Source: Methanoculleus bourgensis MS2 | Lineage (GTDB): Archaea; Halobacteriota; Methanomicrobia; Methanomicrobiales; Methanoculleaceae | DNA: 64,000 nucleotides | NCBI RefSeq assembly: GCF_000304355.2 | Contig: NC_018227.2 | Span: 2,046,001-2,110,000, forward strand | Reading direction: 5' to 3' | Shown: positions 6,766 to 17,311 of the stretch, piece after piece | How the letters are laid out: each line of letters begins with the position of its first letter | Position numbering within the stretch: the first letter of the stretch is position 1 | Program-made: the position numbers and the translations under genes | The notes under the pieces: model-generated | Seen by the model: only the letters and a program-made list of their open reading frames with translations | Databases searched by the model: none | What the model was told of the DNA's origin: nothing

Positions 6766-8442
6766 GTGACGCCCCCCAACCCCCTCCTGGACGCCGCAGC
6801 CGCCGCCCTCGTTCTCCTCCTCGTCACCGGAGCGGCGCTGCTCGCAAGCGGCTACATCCACCGGGTCTTCTCCGGGGGCGTATCGGGCCTTCCCGGCCGC
6901 GTCGAGCAGGCAATCTACCGATTCATCGGGACCAGCCCTGATGAGGAGACGGGATGGCGGGGCTACACCCGGGACCTGCTCGCCTTCAACGGCATCGGGT
7001 TTATCGTCCTCTTCGCTCTGCTCCTCCTGCAGGGGAGCCTCCCGCTCAACCCCGGGGGAGCCGGGGCATTCGGCCCCCTGGCCGCGGTGAACGCAGCCAC
7101 CAGTTTTGTCACCAACACCAACTGGCAGGTCTACAGCGGGGAGGTCTCGGTGAGTTACCTCTCCCAGATGGCCGGGTTCACCGTCCAGAACTTCCTCTCA
7201 GCCGCCACCGGGATCTCTGTCGCGCTTGCGGTGATGCGGGGGCTCACCCGCCGCTCGACCGACCGGATCGGAAACTTCTGGGTGGATATGACCCGCTCCG
7301 TCCTCTACATCCTGCTCCCGCTCGCCCTCGCCGCCGCCCTCCTGCTCGCCTCCCAGGGGGTCATCCAGAACCTGGACGCATCCGTCACGGCCGGGTCGCA
7401 GACGATCGCCATGGGCCCGGTCGCCTCCCAGGTGGCGATTAAACTCCTCGGCACGAACGGGGGCGGGTTCTTCGCCGCAAACTCAGCGCACCCCTACGAG
7501 AACCCAACCCCCATCACCAACCTCATCGAGGCCTTCCTGATCCTGCTCATCCCCGCCGCCCTCCCTTTCGTCTTCGGCCGGATGAGCGGGGCCATGCGGC
7601 AGGGGTGGGCCATCTACGCCGTGATGCTCGCGATCTACGCCGCAGCCCTCGGCGGACTCTATACCGCAGAACTCGCCGGAAACCCGCTGGTGGACGAACT
7701 CGGGGTCTTTGGGATCTCCATGGAGGGAAAGGAGGTCAGGTTCGGCCTTCTGGGCACTGCCCTCTTCGCCACCTCGACGACCGCGACGTCCTGCGGTGCG
7801 GTCGACGCCATGCACGACTCGCTCACCCCGCTTGGGGGCATGGTCCCGATGCTCCTGATCCTCCTCGGCGAGGTCGTCTTCGGCGGGGTGGGTTCAGGGT
7901 TCTACACCATCGTTGGTTTTGTGGTGGTCGCCGTCTTCATCGCGGGGCTGATGATCGGCCGGACCCCCGAATTCCTCGGCAAGAAGGTCGAGGCCGTGGA
8001 GATGCGGATGGCCGTCGTCACCGTCCTCATCCCCGGGGTGCTCGTGCTCCTCCTCTCCGGCATCGCGCTCGCTCTCCCCGGGGCGATGGGAAACCCCGGC
8101 CCGCACGGCCTCTCTGAGGTGGTCTACGCCTTCGCATCCATGTCCAACAACAACGGGAGCGCTTTTGGCGGGCTTGACGCCACCGGCCCTTTCTATCTTA
8201 TCGCAGGCGCGCTTGCGATGGCCATCGGGAGGTTTGCCCCGGCCATCGCCATGCTGGCGCTCGCGGGGTCGATGGCAGAGAAACGAGCCGTCCCCCCCGG
8301 CCCCGGGACGCTCCCGACCGCCTCCCCGGCGTTTGTGGCCTGGACGGTCCTCATCATCCTGCTCGTCGGCGGACTCACGTTCTTCCCGCTCCTGGCGATG
8401 GGGCCGGTTGCAGAATACCTGATGATGGCAGGCGGGGTGTGA
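6766..8442 (+). CDS. kdpA: Potassium-transporting ATPase, channel subunit A
   Basis: The 558-residue membrane subunit forms the K+ pore of the KdpFABC pump. Four pore-loop repeats are visible: [11 protein letters not shown] (~117), [12 protein letters not shown] (~227), [21 protein letters not shown] (~340) and [12 protein letters not shown] (~460). The GTG start is fixed by an in-frame TGA at 6757 and by GGCGGTGA 6-7 nt upstream. The gene is followed 4 nt later by kdpB. No kdpF gene is evident. In other organisms the pump works at very low external K+. Confidence 0.95.
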   Translation: MTPPNPLLDAAAAALVLLLVTGAALLASGYIHRVFSGGVSGLPGRVEQAIYRFIGTSPDEETGWRGYTRDLLAFNGIGFIVLFALLLLQGSLPLNPGGAGAFGPLAAVNAATSFVTNTNWQVYSGEVSVSYLSQMAGFTVQNFLSAATGISVALAVMRGLTRRSTDRIGNFWVDMTRSVLYILLPLALAAALLLASQGVIQNLDASVTAGSQTIAMGPVASQVAIKLLGTNGGGFFAANSAHPYENPTPITNLIEAFLILLIPAALPFVFGRMSGAMRQGWAIYAVMLAIYAAALGGLYTAELAGNPLVDELGVFGISMEGKEVRFGLLGTALFATSTTATSCGAVDAMHDSLTPLGGMVPMLLILLGEVVFGGVGSGFYTIVGFVVVAVFIAGLMIGRTPEFLGKKVEAVEMRMAVVTVLIPGVLVLLLSGIALALPGAMGNPGPHGLSEVVYAFASMSNNNGSAFGGLDATGPFYLIAGALAMAIGRFAPAIAMLALAGSMAEKRAVPPGPGTLPTASPAFVAWTVLIILLVGGLTFFPLLAMGPVAEYLMMAGGV

Positions 8443-8446
8443 GCCG

Positions 8447-10522
8447 ATGGCCCGGAAACGATACCCCGGCATCGCTGCGTTTGAGCCGGAACTGATCCGC
8501 GGGGCCCTCATCGGCGCTGTGCTGAAGCTGGACCCCAGGAGCCTGGTCAGGAACCCGGTGATGTTCCTCGTGGAGATCGGCGGCATCATCACGACCCTGA
8601 TCACCTTTGCCGGGCTGGCTTCCCCGGCTGCCGGGGACGTCTTCTTCTCCGGCATGGTCTCGCTCTGGCTCTGGCTGACCGTGCTCTTCGCAAACGTTGC
8701 CGAGTCGCTCTCCGAAGGCCGGGGGAAGGCGCGGGCCGCGTCGCTCCGGGAGTCGAGGGCCGCTGTCCCGGCCCACAGACTCAGGGAAGAGGCGTTCGGC
8801 GCCCAGGCCGATGAGGTGGCATCCTCAGACCTCAGGCAGGGCGACCTCGTCCTGGTGCGGGAAGGTGAGATCGTCCCGGGCGACGGCGAGGTGGTGAAGG
8901 GCGCCGCCCTGGTCAACGAGGCGGCCATAACCGGCGAGTCCGCCCCGGTGGTGCGTGAGGCCGGCGGCGACCGGAGCGCTGTGACCGGGGGGACCACCGT
9001 GATCGCAAACGAGATCATCGTCAGGATCACCGCCGAGCCCGGGCAGACGTTCCTCGACCGGATGATCGCCATGGTCGAGGGGGCGGAGCGGCGCAAGACC
9101 CCGAACGAGATCGCGCTCGATATCCTGCTCCTCTCCCTGACCGCTGTCTTCCTCCTGGCCGTCGGGAATATCTACCCGGCCTCTGCCTACAGCGCGGCCG
9201 CAAGCGGCACAGGAGCACCTGTTGGGCCCGTGGTCCTCGTCGCACTCTTCGTCTGCCTCGCGCCCACGACCATCGCGGCACTGCTGCCGGCGATCGGTAT
9301 CGCGGGGATGGACCGGCTCTTCCAGAGGAACGTCGTCGCCCTCTCGGGACGGGCGATCGAGGCCGCAGGCGACGTGAACGTCCTGCTCCTCGACAAGACC
9401 GGGACGATCACCCTCGGCAACCGGCAGGCGGCCGAGTTCGTCCCGGTGGAGGGGCAGAGCCGGGCAGACCTGATGGAGGCCGCCCTCCTCTCCTCTGCCG
9501 CCGATGAGACGCCTGAAGGGCGGAGCATCGTCGCTCTCATCAGGGAGAAGGCCGGGGCTGATGTCACCTGCCCCCCTGGGGCGAAGTTCATCCCCTTCTC
9601 GGCAGTGACCCGGGTGAGCGGCGCCGAGTGTCACGGGACGACCTACCTGAAGGGTGCCGCCGACGCGGTCGTGAAGGCGGTCCGGGAACACGGCGGAACC
9701 CCACCCCCTGACCTCGCGGCGAAGGTGACCGGGATCGCATCGGCGGGCGGCACGCCGCTCGTTGTGGCCCGCGGCCCGACGATCCTCGGGGTCATCTACC
9801 TCAAGGATATCCTGAAGACCGGGATCCGGGAACGGTTCTCTGACCTGCGCCGGATCGGTATCAGGACGGTGATGATCACCGGTGATAATCCGCTCACCGC
9901 CGCCGCCATCGCGGCAGAAGCCGGCGTGGACGACTACCTGGCCGAGGCGAAACCGGACGACAAACTCCGGCTGATCCGCGGCTACCAGAACGAGGGCTAC
10001 ATGGTCGCCATGACCGGCGACGGGACCAACGACGCGCCTGCCCTCGCCCAGGCCGACGTGGCGGTCGCGATGAACAGCGGCACCCAGCCCGCCCGCGAAG
10101 CGGCGAACATCATCGACCTCGACAGCGACCCGACAAAACTCCTGGACATCGTCGAGGTCGGCAAGGAGATCCTGATGACCCGGGGCGCCCTGACCACCTT
10201 CTCGATAGCAAACGACGTCGCCAAGTACTTCGCCATCATCCCTGCCGCGCTCGCCGGGGTCTACCCGCGGCTCGCGGTCTTAAACATCATGGGCCTGGCG
10301 ACGCCCGGGTCGGCCATCCTCTCGGCGGTCATCTTCAACGCGCTGGTCATACCGCTCCTGATCCCGCTCGCGCTCGCCGGGGTCAGGTTCAGGCCGATGC
10401 CGGCATCGCAACTCTTCGTCTACAACCTGATCATCTTCGGCCTCGGGGGCGTCGTCGTGCCGTTCATCGGCATCAAGGTGATCGACCTTGTCATCTCCGG
10501 CATATTGCCGGCAGGAGGATGA
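8447..10522 (+). CDS. kdpB: Potassium-transporting P-type ATPase, subunit B
   Basis: The 691-residue catalytic subunit is complete. The actuator loop TGES lies near 162, the phosphorylation site DKTGT near 315, the nucleotide-binding motif KGAA near 404, and the hinge [11 protein letters not shown] and [11 protein letters not shown] near 478 and 521. Membrane helices lie before the actuator and at the C-terminus. It hydrolyses ATP to drive K+ through KdpA. The stop overlaps the kdpC start by 4 nt, so translation of B and C is coupled. Confidence 0.96.
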   Translation: MARKRYPGIAAFEPELIRGALIGAVLKLDPRSLVRNPVMFLVEIGGIITTLITFAGLASPAAGDVFFSGMVSLWLWLTVLFANVAESLSEGRGKARAASLRESRAAVPAHRLREEAFGAQADEVASSDLRQGDLVLVREGEIVPGDGEVVKGAALVNEAAITGESAPVVREAGGDRSAVTGGTTVIANEIIVRITAEPGQTFLDRMIAMVEGAERRKTPNEIALDILLLSLTAVFLLAVGNIYPASAYSAAASGTGAPVGPVVLVALFVCLAPTTIAALLPAIGIAGMDRLFQRNVVALSGRAIEAAGDVNVLLLDKTGTITLGNRQAAEFVPVEGQSRADLMEAALLSSAADETPEGRSIVALIREKAGADVTCPPGAKFIPFSAVTRVSGAECHGTTYLKGAADAVVKAVREHGGTPPPDLAAKVTGIASAGGTPLVVARGPTILGVIYLKDILKTGIRERFSDLRRIGIRTVMITGDNPLTAAAIAAEAGVDDYLAEAKPDDKLRLIRGYQNEGYMVAMTGDGTNDAPALAQADVAVAMNSGTQPAREAANIIDLDSDPTKLLDIVEVGKEILMTRGALTTFSIANDVAKYFAIIPAALAGVYPRLAVLNIMGLATPGSAILSAVIFNALVIPLLIPLALAGVRFRPMPASQLFVYNLIIFGLGGVVVPFIGIKVIDLVISGILPAGG

Positions 10523-11100
10523 TGATGATGAAAGAAACACTCATGCGCGCCGTGCTCCTCTTTGCCCTGCTCGCGGCCGTCACCGGGGTCGCCTACCCTC
10601 TCGCAGTGACGCTCATCGCCGGTGCTGCCTTCCCCTTCCAGGCACACGGGAGCCTTGTTACCGGCGACGACGGAGAGGTCATCGGGTCGGTGCTCATCGG
10701 CCGGGAATTCACCGCACCGTTCTACTTCCAGGGCCGCCCGTCGGCGACGCCCCTGGCCCCGTACAACGCCGCGCACTCAGGCGGGTCAAACCTGGGGCCG
10801 ACGAACCCCATCCTCCTCGAGCAGGTTGCAGAGCGGGTGCAGGCGCTCAGGGAGGCCGGTGTGGCCGGCCCGATCCCTGCCGACCTGGTCATGGCGTCGG
10901 GGAGCGGGCTTGACCCGCATATCAGCCTTGACGCGGCGCTGGTGCAGGTCCCGGCGGTTGCGAAGGCGCGGGGCCTTCCTGAAGAGGAGGTCCGGGCGCT
11001 CGTCATGGCTGAGGCCGTCGGTTCGCCGTTCGCGGGGACCTACGTCAACGTCCTCTCGCTCAACCGGGCGCTTGACCGCCTGGGAGGAGGGGATGCATGA
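10519..11100 (+). CDS. kdpC: Potassium-transporting ATPase, subunit C
   Basis: The 193-residue accessory subunit has one N-terminal membrane helix (residues ~8-30). A soluble domain follows with family motifs: [43 protein letters not shown] and [11 protein letters not shown]. It stabilises the KdpA-KdpB complex. The start region holds ATG codons at 10519, 10522, 10525 and 10528, and the first overlaps the kdpB stop. It overlaps kdpD by 4 nt. Confidence 0.95.
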   Translation: MMMMKETLMRAVLLFALLAAVTGVAYPLAVTLIAGAAFPFQAHGSLVTGDDGEVIGSVLIGREFTAPFYFQGRPSATPLAPYNAAHSGGSNLGPTNPILLEQVAERVQALREAGVAGPIPADLVMASGSGLDPHISLDAALVQVPAVAKARGLPEEEVRALVMAEAVGSPFAGTYVNVLSLNRALDRLGGGDA

Positions 11101-13028
11101 CGGCCGGTGAGGAGGAGGTGCGGCCCCTCCCAGAGGACCTGCTCGCCATCGCCCGCCGTTCAGAAGAGAAGGAGAGAGGGCGGCTGACGGTCTACCTCGG
11201 CTACGCCGCCGGTGTGGGGAAGACCTACACGATGCTCCAGGACGCCCTCCAGCGGCGGGGGAGGGGGTCGATGTCATCATCGGCTACGTGGAGACCCATG
11301 GCCGGCCCGAGACCGAGGCACTCGCCGCGAGGCTTGAGACCGTCCCCCCCCGCTACCGTCGACTACCAGGGCCTTGCCCTCCGGGAGATAGACCTCGACG
11401 CGGTTCTTGAGCGCCACCCCGAGATCGCCCTCGTCGACGAACTTGCCCACACCAACGCGCCGAACAGCCGCCACGTCAAGCGCTACGAGGACGTCGAGGA
11501 ACTCCTTCACGCCGGTATATCGGTCTATACGACCGTCAACATCCAGCACGTCGAGAGCCAGAACGACGCTGTCGCCCAGATCACCGGTATCCGGGTCTCA
11601 GAGACACTCCCTGATACGTTCATCTCCGGCGCCGACGAGATCAAGCTCGTCGACGTCACCCCGGAGGAGCTGCGGCTCCGCCTCAGGGCAGGGAAGGTCT
11701 ATGTCAGGGATATGGCCGAGACGGCGATACGCCGGTTTTTCAGCACCGGCAACCTCCTCGCCCTGCGGCAGCTCACCCTGCGTTACGTGGCGACCGCCAC
11801 CGACCTGCAGATGATCGGTCATATGCGGGCCCGCGCCATCCCGGGCCCCTGGCCGGCAGCCGAACGGCTCCTGGTCGGGATCAGGCCGGGCCCGACAGCC
11901 GGCCAGATGGTGCGGGCCGGATACCGGCTTGCCACCCGGTTCGATGCCGACTGGGTGGTGCTCACGGTGGACCTGCAGAGCGAGCGAGCGCTCACGGTCA
12001 GGGAGCGCGCCTGGCTCACGGCGGCGCTGGAGACGGGGCGGAGGCTCGGGGGCCGGATTGTCCGTCTCCGCGGTGAGGATGTCGCCGACGAGATCCTCCG
12101 CTACGCCCGGCGGAACAATGTCACCATGATCATGCTCGGGAAGCCCCGGGGGATCGATGTCATCTTCTCCCCGGTCTACAGGGTTCTGCGCCGGTCCCGG
12201 GGCGTCGACATCTTCCTCTACGAGCCGAAAGGCGACTTCGTGCGTATCCCCGTCCACCGGCAGGTCCCGCACCTCCTCTCCTGGGACTACGCCGTAACCC
12301 TCATCCTGATAGCCGCCGCCTGGGGGGCAAGCATCCTCCTCCAGGGTGTCGTCCAGCCGGAGCTCCTCCTGGTCCTCCAGCTCCTGCCGGTCGTCGTGAC
12401 CGCGCTCTTCTTCAGGCGGGGGGCCGCCCTGCTTGCGGCCATCGCAAGCATCCTTGCATTCGACCTCATCTTCGTCAAGCCCTACTACTCCCTGACGATA
12501 GACGACTGGGGTTACTTCGCCGCGTTTGCCGGCTATGTCATCATTGCCCTCGTGGTCAGCAGGCTTGCCGCCCGGCTCCGCCGCCTGCTCCCCCGGATCA
12601 GGGAGAGCGAGGCCGAGGTTGAGGCGGTTGCCGGGCTCTCCCGCGACCTTGCCCGGGATGTCACCCGCCAGGAGGTCTTCGAGACCCTTGCCCGCCACAT
12701 GCAGGGATTTGCTCCCGGCTCATCTGCGGTGCTCGTCCCACGCCCTGCCGGGCTGCACGTCCAGGCCGGCGACGCCGCCTACCCGATCGACCAAAAGGAG
12801 CGGTCAATCGCCCAGTGGGCCTACGAGAACGGCGAGGTAGCAGGCCGGGGGACTGATAACCTCCCCTCCGGGAGGGGGCACTACATCCCCATCAGGGCGC
12901 ACAGGCCCATCTTTGGGATCATGGCGTTCGTCTTCGACGACCCGGAGGAGGTGCTCACCCCGGAGAACAAGGAGACCTTCCAGACGATGGCGCTCCTTGC
13001 GGCGCTGGCCCTGGAGCGGATGGACTAA
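11097..13028 (+). CDS. kdpD: KdpD-type K+ sensor without a histidine kinase domain, with paired frameshifts
   Basis: The 643-codon frame has the KdpD sensor with Walker A GYAAGVGKTYTML (~35-47) and DELAHTNAPNSRH (~112). A USP-like domain (~250-370), four-helix DUF4118-type membrane segments (~395-495) and a C-terminal GAF-like domain follow. It ends there: no H-box or ATPase domain, and no kdpE follows. Between a G-run (11257-11267) and a C-run (11344-11351) the frame reads nonsense. Shifting frame restores the conserved GVDVIIGYVETHGRPETEAL, so a missing base and an extra base compensate each other. Either sequencing error or mutation replaces about 29 residues. Translation is coupled to kdpC by a 4-nt overlap. 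Confidence 0.85.
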   Translation: MTAGEEEVRPLPEDLLAIARRSEEKERGRLTVYLGYAAGVGKTYTMLQDALQRRGRGSMSSSATWRPMAGPRPRHSPRGLRPSPPATVDYQGLALREIDLDAVLERHPEIALVDELAHTNAPNSRHVKRYEDVEELLHAGISVYTTVNIQHVESQNDAVAQITGIRVSETLPDTFISGADEIKLVDVTPEELRLRLRAGKVYVRDMAETAIRRFFSTGNLLALRQLTLRYVATATDLQMIGHMRARAIPGPWPAAERLLVGIRPGPTAGQMVRAGYRLATRFDADWVVLTVDLQSERALTVRERAWLTAALETGRRLGGRIVRLRGEDVADEILRYARRNNVTMIMLGKPRGIDVIFSPVYRVLRRSRGVDIFLYEPKGDFVRIPVHRQVPHLLSWDYAVTLILIAAAWGASILLQGVVQPELLLVLQLLPVVVTALFFRRGAALLAAIASILAFDLIFVKPYYSLTIDDWGYFAAFAGYVIIALVVSRLAARLRRLLPRIRESEAEVEAVAGLSRDLARDVTRQEVFETLARHMQGFAPGSSAVLVPRPAGLHVQAGDAAYPIDQKERSIAQWAYENGEVAGRGTDNLPSGRGHYIPIRAHRPIFGIMAFVFDDPEEVLTPENKETFQTMALLAALALERMD

Positions 13029-13751
13029 GGGGTGAACTCCTCCCCGTGAGGACCTTGAAGCCTGACCCCCTGAAGGCATACCGTCGAAGGGCGGAGTGAT
13101 GGCAGCCTTGCCTCCCACTCGCATAACCGCACCTACTGGTTTCCATCAGGGATCACCGTGTTCGGAGATACCGGTAAAATCCTCTTTATCGGCCCCCACT
13201 CCGCCCCTGGGGAGAGCAGTGTGCGTGGATATCTGGTGGCGATCGGTTTTTAGGGGTGGCTCCGGAGAGGAGTTCCCGGAGGGGGGCAGGGGGTCCAGAG
13301 ATAGACAGAGCCCGGTTCATTCCCGTGCATCTCCCCGTACAGTGGACCGTGGTGGCCATCGCCCTTGGGGGTGGGGACCGGGGAGGGGGCGGCCCCCTCC
13401 CCGCAGGCGGCGGAACTCATAGGTCCCTCCTCGTTGCCCCACCCCGCCCGGCCTCCGGCCTCCTCCCCCGCCCCTGGGGGGCGGGGGCAGTGCGTGGCGA
13501 AGAGCCAGTGGGAAGCCACGTCCGGGAGCGGCTCTGGACCCGGTTCTTCCCCGGGCCTGTCCCCAGGCACTGGACCGTGGTAACCATCGCACTCTGGAGA
13601 CCGGGCTCCCCTCACCGCATCAGGTGGCACCCCGCAAACCCCCACCCCGCTCAGGAGCAGGAGCGAGCATCTGGATTGAGCAACCAGTTCAAAAGATATG
13701 GGTTCATAGTGCTCTGATCCTGAGAACCGCAGAGCCGGAAAAAAAGATGGA
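13029..13751. repeat. Gene-free stretch with GC-rich composite repeat (reverse copy)
   Basis: No gene is visible. From about 13340 to 13600 the sequence carries, in reverse orientation, the GC-rich composite seen near 46100-46270 and 59930-60000. It includes GGACCGTGGTGG, GGGGACCGGGGAGGGGG and a long C/G hairpin at about 13465-13490. The remainder (13029-13255) shows nothing I can name. Confidence 0.5.
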
Positions 13752-14102
13752 TTAATCGATGGCTATGAAGGCCTGTTTCCCGACTTTGGCATAGACGCCG
13801 CAGACCGGGCATATATAACTCTCGGGCAGGTCCCGGAAATCTGTCCCGGGGGGTATGCCCCGTTTCGGCTCTCCCCGCTCAGGGTCGTAGATGTAGCCGC
13901 AGGCCACACAGAGGTACCGGCCTGTTCGTCCAGCCAGGAGCAGGAACGACCTCGGCCCTGCTCCGCAGACCGGGCAGGTGTAGTCTGCCGGCAGTTCTTC
14001 AAAGGCGGTCCCGGGCGGTATCTTCTGCCCCGGCTCTCCCCGCCCGGGCTCGTAGATGTAGCCACATACTCCGCACCGATAGGGTTGCATGCTCTTTGCC
14101 AT
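13752..14102 (-). CDS. Two-domain rubredoxin
   Basis: The 116-residue protein holds two complete rubredoxin domains in tandem (about residues 4-51 and 61-108). Each has two C-x2-C iron-binding pairs (CGVC/CPVC, then CVAC/CPVC) and the GYIY(E/D)P and PPGT.F..LP signatures. Rubredoxins shuttle single electrons, in methanogens often to oxygen or peroxide detoxification. The ATG at 14102 is chosen because GAGGAGATACC lies just upstream and homology begins there; a longer frame to 14198 is not supported. A TATA-like TTATATC is present about 65 nt upstream (14168-14176). Confidence 0.9.
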   Translation of the reverse strand: MAKSMQPYRCGVCGYIYEPGRGEPGQKIPPGTAFEELPADYTCPVCGAGPRSFLLLAGRTGRYLCVACGYIYDPERGEPKRGIPPGTDFRDLPESYICPVCGVYAKVGKQAFIAID

Positions 14103-14427
14103 TGGTATCTCCTCGAGGAAAACAGGTACCGCTCGTGCCGGTACTCTGCGCGGTAATAATGAGGCCCCTGATATAATCTTTTCCTCCCTTGCACCCACCG
14201 GAGGGGTAAGGGGTGCACCGGCGGGTCATGCGGGGGGCCGGTGGGCTTGGGGGATCGTGGATGGGTCGGGGAGCGCTCCTCCCCGGCCGGGGTTCCGGTC
14301 TCCTCCATCGCAGCCCCGCACAAAGGTATTTCATGTATGACGACATATTTAATGAGGTGAGCGGGGCGCGAAAGCGCGTTCAACGCATTTTCTATCTCCG
14401 TTCTGCGTTCACCACGTTCTTCCCCAG

Positions 14428-14512
14428 GCGAGGGTTGCCAAGCCAGGTCAAAGGCGCAAGGTTGAGGGCCTTGTCTCGCAGGAGTTCGAGCGTTCAAATC
14501 GCTCCCCTCGCA
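14428..14512 (+). tRNA. tRNA-Leu (GAG anticodon)
   Basis: The 85-nt cloverleaf has acceptor arms GCGAGGG and CCCTCGC with discriminator A, and D-arm GCC...GGC. The anticodon stem CAAGG/CCTTG has loop TTGAGGG (anticodon GAG). A long variable arm (class II) precedes the T-arm GAGCG-TTCAAAT-CGCTC. CCA is not encoded. It reads CUC and CUU. The ~60-nt 5' flank includes a small GCGC-GAAA-GCGC hairpin and an upstream CATATTTAATG possible TATA box (14344-14354). Confidence 0.95.
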
Positions 14513-14631
14513 TTTGTTTTGTATGAATGTCGCCTGCAGAGACGATTTGTGCGACTCCGGGGTGTTGATGCGGGCAGATGGCATCGTCTCCGGCGGGAGT
14601 TTTTCTACGGCTGGATTCCAGTGCATCGACT

Positions 14632-14938
14632 CCCAATACCCAGTACACTCACGAGAAGCGATGACCGATCGGGTTTCGCCCGATCTTGACACTCGCGCGT
14701 CCCGGCGCCACACCGGGGCATCACCACGCACTGCCCCGCTCCGGGGACGGGGGTTTCGTGGGGCGTGCCTCGTGCGGGGAGGGGGCTTGCCCCCTCCCCG
14801 GTCCCCACCCCCCAAGGCGATTCCCACCACGGCCCACTGCCCGGGGCGAGCCCGAGGAAATCCACCCCGCCGGGGCGGGGACGAGCACCTGGACCCGAAC
14901 AGGGGGTCAACAGAGTCTGATAATTCGGAATCGGTGTA
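14632..14938 (+). mobile_element. MITE-like element, copy 2
   Basis: The left end TGCATCGACTCCCAATAC (14632-14649) and right end TAATTCGGAATCGGTGTA (14921-14938) are imperfect inverted repeats shared with the copies at 1520 and 45999. Just inside the left end is a perfect hairpin (GATCGGG-TTTCG-CCCGATC, about 14667-14685), also found in the 45999 copy. The interior is GC-rich composite sequence with no coding capacity. It fills most of the 14513-14956 gap. Confidence 0.6.
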
Positions 14939-14956
14939 CTAGGTGCAGGAGTCTGT

Positions 14957-15499
14957 TCAGGCCGGGGCAACCGGTTGAGTTGCCAGCGCGTGGGCGATGC
15001 TCTCGGCCCAGGCCTCGATATTGTTCCAGTCCCGGAAGTCGCCCTCTGGAAGGATAGCGCGTGCGGCCGGGAGTTTTCGGAGCGTCCTGTGCATAAACCC
15101 CAGTTTGCCCGGGTCCAGTGCACCGAAGAAGACCCGGTGGCCCCTGGGGTGGATGGCCTCCAGGAAACCGCTGATCTCTTCCGGTTCCAGTTTTGGATCG
15201 TCTATCGAGGCGATCTCGGGCCCGAGTTCAAGCGGGCCGCTACTGAACAGCCAGACCGGCATGCCGGTCAGGGCGGTGCGGTTCCGCCGCACAAATTCCA
15301 CCGCCTCCTTCATCCAGTGTCCCATATACACAGCGCTCCCGATCACGACGGCATCGTAATCTCCGGGATCCGGGGCCGCGTCAACGCTCCGGGCCTCCGC
15401 CTGCACCCCACGCTGCCGGAGCTTCTCCGCGATGAATTCGGCAATACCCTTCGTGGACCCGTATCTGCTCGCATAGAGAACGATAACCCTCATCTGCAC
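14957..15499 (-). CDS. Flavodoxin-domain protein (HemG-like)
   Basis: The 180-residue protein starts with the FMN phosphate loop ASRYGSTKGIAEFIAE (residues ~9-24). It continues with DAVVIGSAVYMGHW and a C-terminal flavodoxin-5 pattern (FFGALDPGKLGFMHRTL, then DFRDWNNIEAWAESIA) typical of menaquinone-dependent protoporphyrinogen oxidase-like flavodoxins. It probably carries FMN and transfers electrons; the substrate is not deducible. A second start, ATG 15493, is nearly equivalent. It is transcribed toward the tRNA-Leu/MITE region with no operon partner. Confidence 0.85.
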   Translation of the reverse strand: MQMRVIVLYASRYGSTKGIAEFIAEKLRQRGVQAEARSVDAAPDPGDYDAVVIGSAVYMGHWMKEAVEFVRRNRTALTGMPVWLFSSGPLELGPEIASIDDPKLEPEEISGFLEAIHPRGHRVFFGALDPGKLGFMHRTLRKLPAARAILPEGDFRDWNNIEAWAESIAHALATQPVAPA

Positions 15500-15607
15500 T
15501 CAAACCCCCCATGGTCACGAGGGACACCAGACCCCCTCACCTCATAAGAGTAACCCCCGGAGCAGATCCTGACCCTCGTGCCGCGGGGAGGTCTCGGACA
15601 ACCACGT

Positions 15608-16717
15608 TCAGATCACCAGCGTCACCACGCCGATCCCGAGGAGAAACACCCCGATGACGAGCCTGAGCGCTCTCCGATGCCCAAGCCGCCAGGTGTCGAC
15701 CCGCTCCGGTGGAATGCCAAGACCGATACCGGCGGTGATGGCAAGGAGCGGCAGGATGAACATCAGGTTGTAGGCGAGGAGGTAGAGGATACCCTCCGCA
15801 ACGGTCGCGTGCTCAGAGAGGATGGCAAGGACCGCAAGGTAAACCCCGCCGGTGCAGGGGAGCTCGAAGATCCCGGCGAGGACGCCGAACAGGCATGCGG
15901 CTGGCACGCTCGCCTTCTGCATCAGGGGAGCGAGGTATTGCTTTCCCCGCCCGGGGATCCCAGGCCTGATCGGGAGGTCCGGGGCAAGGGCGGAGGCGAC
16001 CTGCAGGATCCCCACAGCGATGGCGATGCACCCCGCGGCGGTCGAGAAGAGCGCCACGACCTCAAACGACTGGACTGCCGCAAACAGCCCGAACCCCGCG
16101 AGGAAGTAGACCGCAAAGACCGCCAGCGAATACGCAACCCCGGTGGCGAAGACCCGGCCCCGCGTGCCGGCGCCGAGGACGCCGACCAGCAGGAAGACCA
16201 GCACCGTGAAGGCGCAGGGGTTGATACCGTCAAGGAGACCGGCGGAGAGCACCAGGGGGAGGGTGAGCACCACGGTGGAGGTGTGCCGGGCAGCGTCCTT
16301 CCACCGCTCCTCGTAGGCGGCGGAGGGAATGAGGCCGTGTTCGAGGGCGACGACCACGTCTTCGAGGTTTTCTCGGATCTCCTCTTCCCCGGTGAGCACG
16401 ACGGTATCCCCGGCAAAGATCACCGGGATAGAGGGTTTTGAGGAGCCGTAGGCTGCATCGAAGGCGGAATAGAGCTGGTATACGTCGCCGCCGGAGGCGG
16501 TGTCGTGGTACGCGAACCGAACCCCCTGGTGGGCGGCGGCGATATCCCGGACGACGGGCATGACCTGGACGCATGACGAACAGCGGGAGCTGTAGAAGAC
16601 GGTCACCTGGTGGTCTGCGTCGGGGGGAACGGCTACGGTATCCATCCCCTGGACGGCTGCACCGCAAAGTAGGGCCAGTATGATGCCGATAACTGCCAGG
16701 CGACGAGAGCATTGCAT
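15608..16717 (-). CDS. Thioredoxin-like domain fused to CcdA/DsbD-type membrane domain
   Basis: The 369-residue protein has an N-terminal signal/anchor helix and an exported thioredoxin-like domain with the redox pair CSSC (FYSSRCSSCVQVMP). Six or so membrane helices of the CcdA/DsbD family follow, with the conserved cysteines in NPCAFTVLVFLL and ELPCTGGVYLAVL. Such proteins pass reducing power across the membrane for extracytoplasmic disulfide reduction. ATG 16717 puts a clean hydrophobic segment at the N-terminus; an upstream ATG at 16762 adds 15 polar residues. Confidence 0.85.
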   Translation of the reverse strand: MQCSRRLAVIGIILALLCGAAVQGMDTVAVPPDADHQVTVFYSSRCSSCVQVMPVVRDIAAAHQGVRFAYHDTASGGDVYQLYSAFDAAYGSSKPSIPVIFAGDTVVLTGEEEIRENLEDVVVALEHGLIPSAAYEERWKDAARHTSTVVLTLPLVLSAGLLDGINPCAFTVLVFLLVGVLGAGTRGRVFATGVAYSLAVFAVYFLAGFGLFAAVQSFEVVALFSTAAGCIAIAVGILQVASALAPDLPIRPGIPGRGKQYLAPLMQKASVPAACLFGVLAGIFELPCTGGVYLAVLAILSEHATVAEGILYLLAYNLMFILPLLAITAGIGLGIPPERVDTWRLGHRRALRLVIGVFLLGIGVVTLVI

Positions 16718-16890
16718 GATCTTCCCGGAGGAATTCCGGTTCCCGCTCTCCTGAGACCACACTATGGCTTAATGGTATGCAGGTGAGTCTGCCGGATCCT
16801 GTGTGCCCTGCAGGGGAAGATGCTCGCAAGGATAACCCGGAACCGCCCTTCACGAGCCGAAAAGAGCGATGATATCAGGTCTGGATGGTC

Positions 16891-17082
16891 TCATGCGAGC
16901 ACTTCATGGCGCCGCTGGCACCGGGCCCGCAACTCGTCCCACTCATCGGGGTGCTCTGCAGCCCATGCAAGGATTGCCCGGGCCACCCGGGCCCGCGACT
17001 CCGGGTCGCCCCGGTAGTCGACCAGGATACAGTCAACAACCACCCCTACCTCTTCCTCTGGCTTCTCGCCACGTTCTGCCAT
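16891..17082 (-). CDS. Small acidic hypothetical protein
   Basis: The 63-residue product has GGGAGGTG about 5 nt before its ATG, which supports real translation. The sequence has a hydrophobic strand (VGVVVDCILVDY) followed by an amphipathic helix rich in Arg, Ala and Glu (RARVARAILAWAAEHPDEWDELRARC). I do not recognise it. It is divergent from dph6 and separated by about 230 nt. Confidence 0.6.
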   Translation of the reverse strand: MAERGEKPEEEVGVVVDCILVDYRGDPESRARVARAILAWAAEHPDEWDELRARCQRRHEVLA

Positions 17083-17311
17083 ACGACACCTCCCGGATAC
17101 GTCCCCGGGCGCTCACACTGACTGAGAGATCTGATACCATATAATCCTGTTCATCACCGGGCGCGGGCACCTGAAAAACCCGGATCTGCCTGAAAGATGA
17201 TGACGGAGGTTGGGGAGTGGTCGGCAGCGGGTGCCCTGTTCCTGACCACCTCGCCCCCGATACCGCCGCAGGGGTTATCGTTCCCCCGGGAGAACAGGTA
17301 CGGCAACAACC

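Noticed and set aside
6716-6769. Small ORF before kdpA considered as kdpF
   Set aside because: KdpF is a hydrophobic single helix; this 17-codon ORF is polar, so only a coupling role is conceivable.
7894-9096. Long minus-strand reading frame antisense to kdpA/kdpB
   Set aside because: Arg/Ser/Pro-rich shadow of a GC-rich gene; the plus strand carries complete, motif-bearing KdpA and KdpB.
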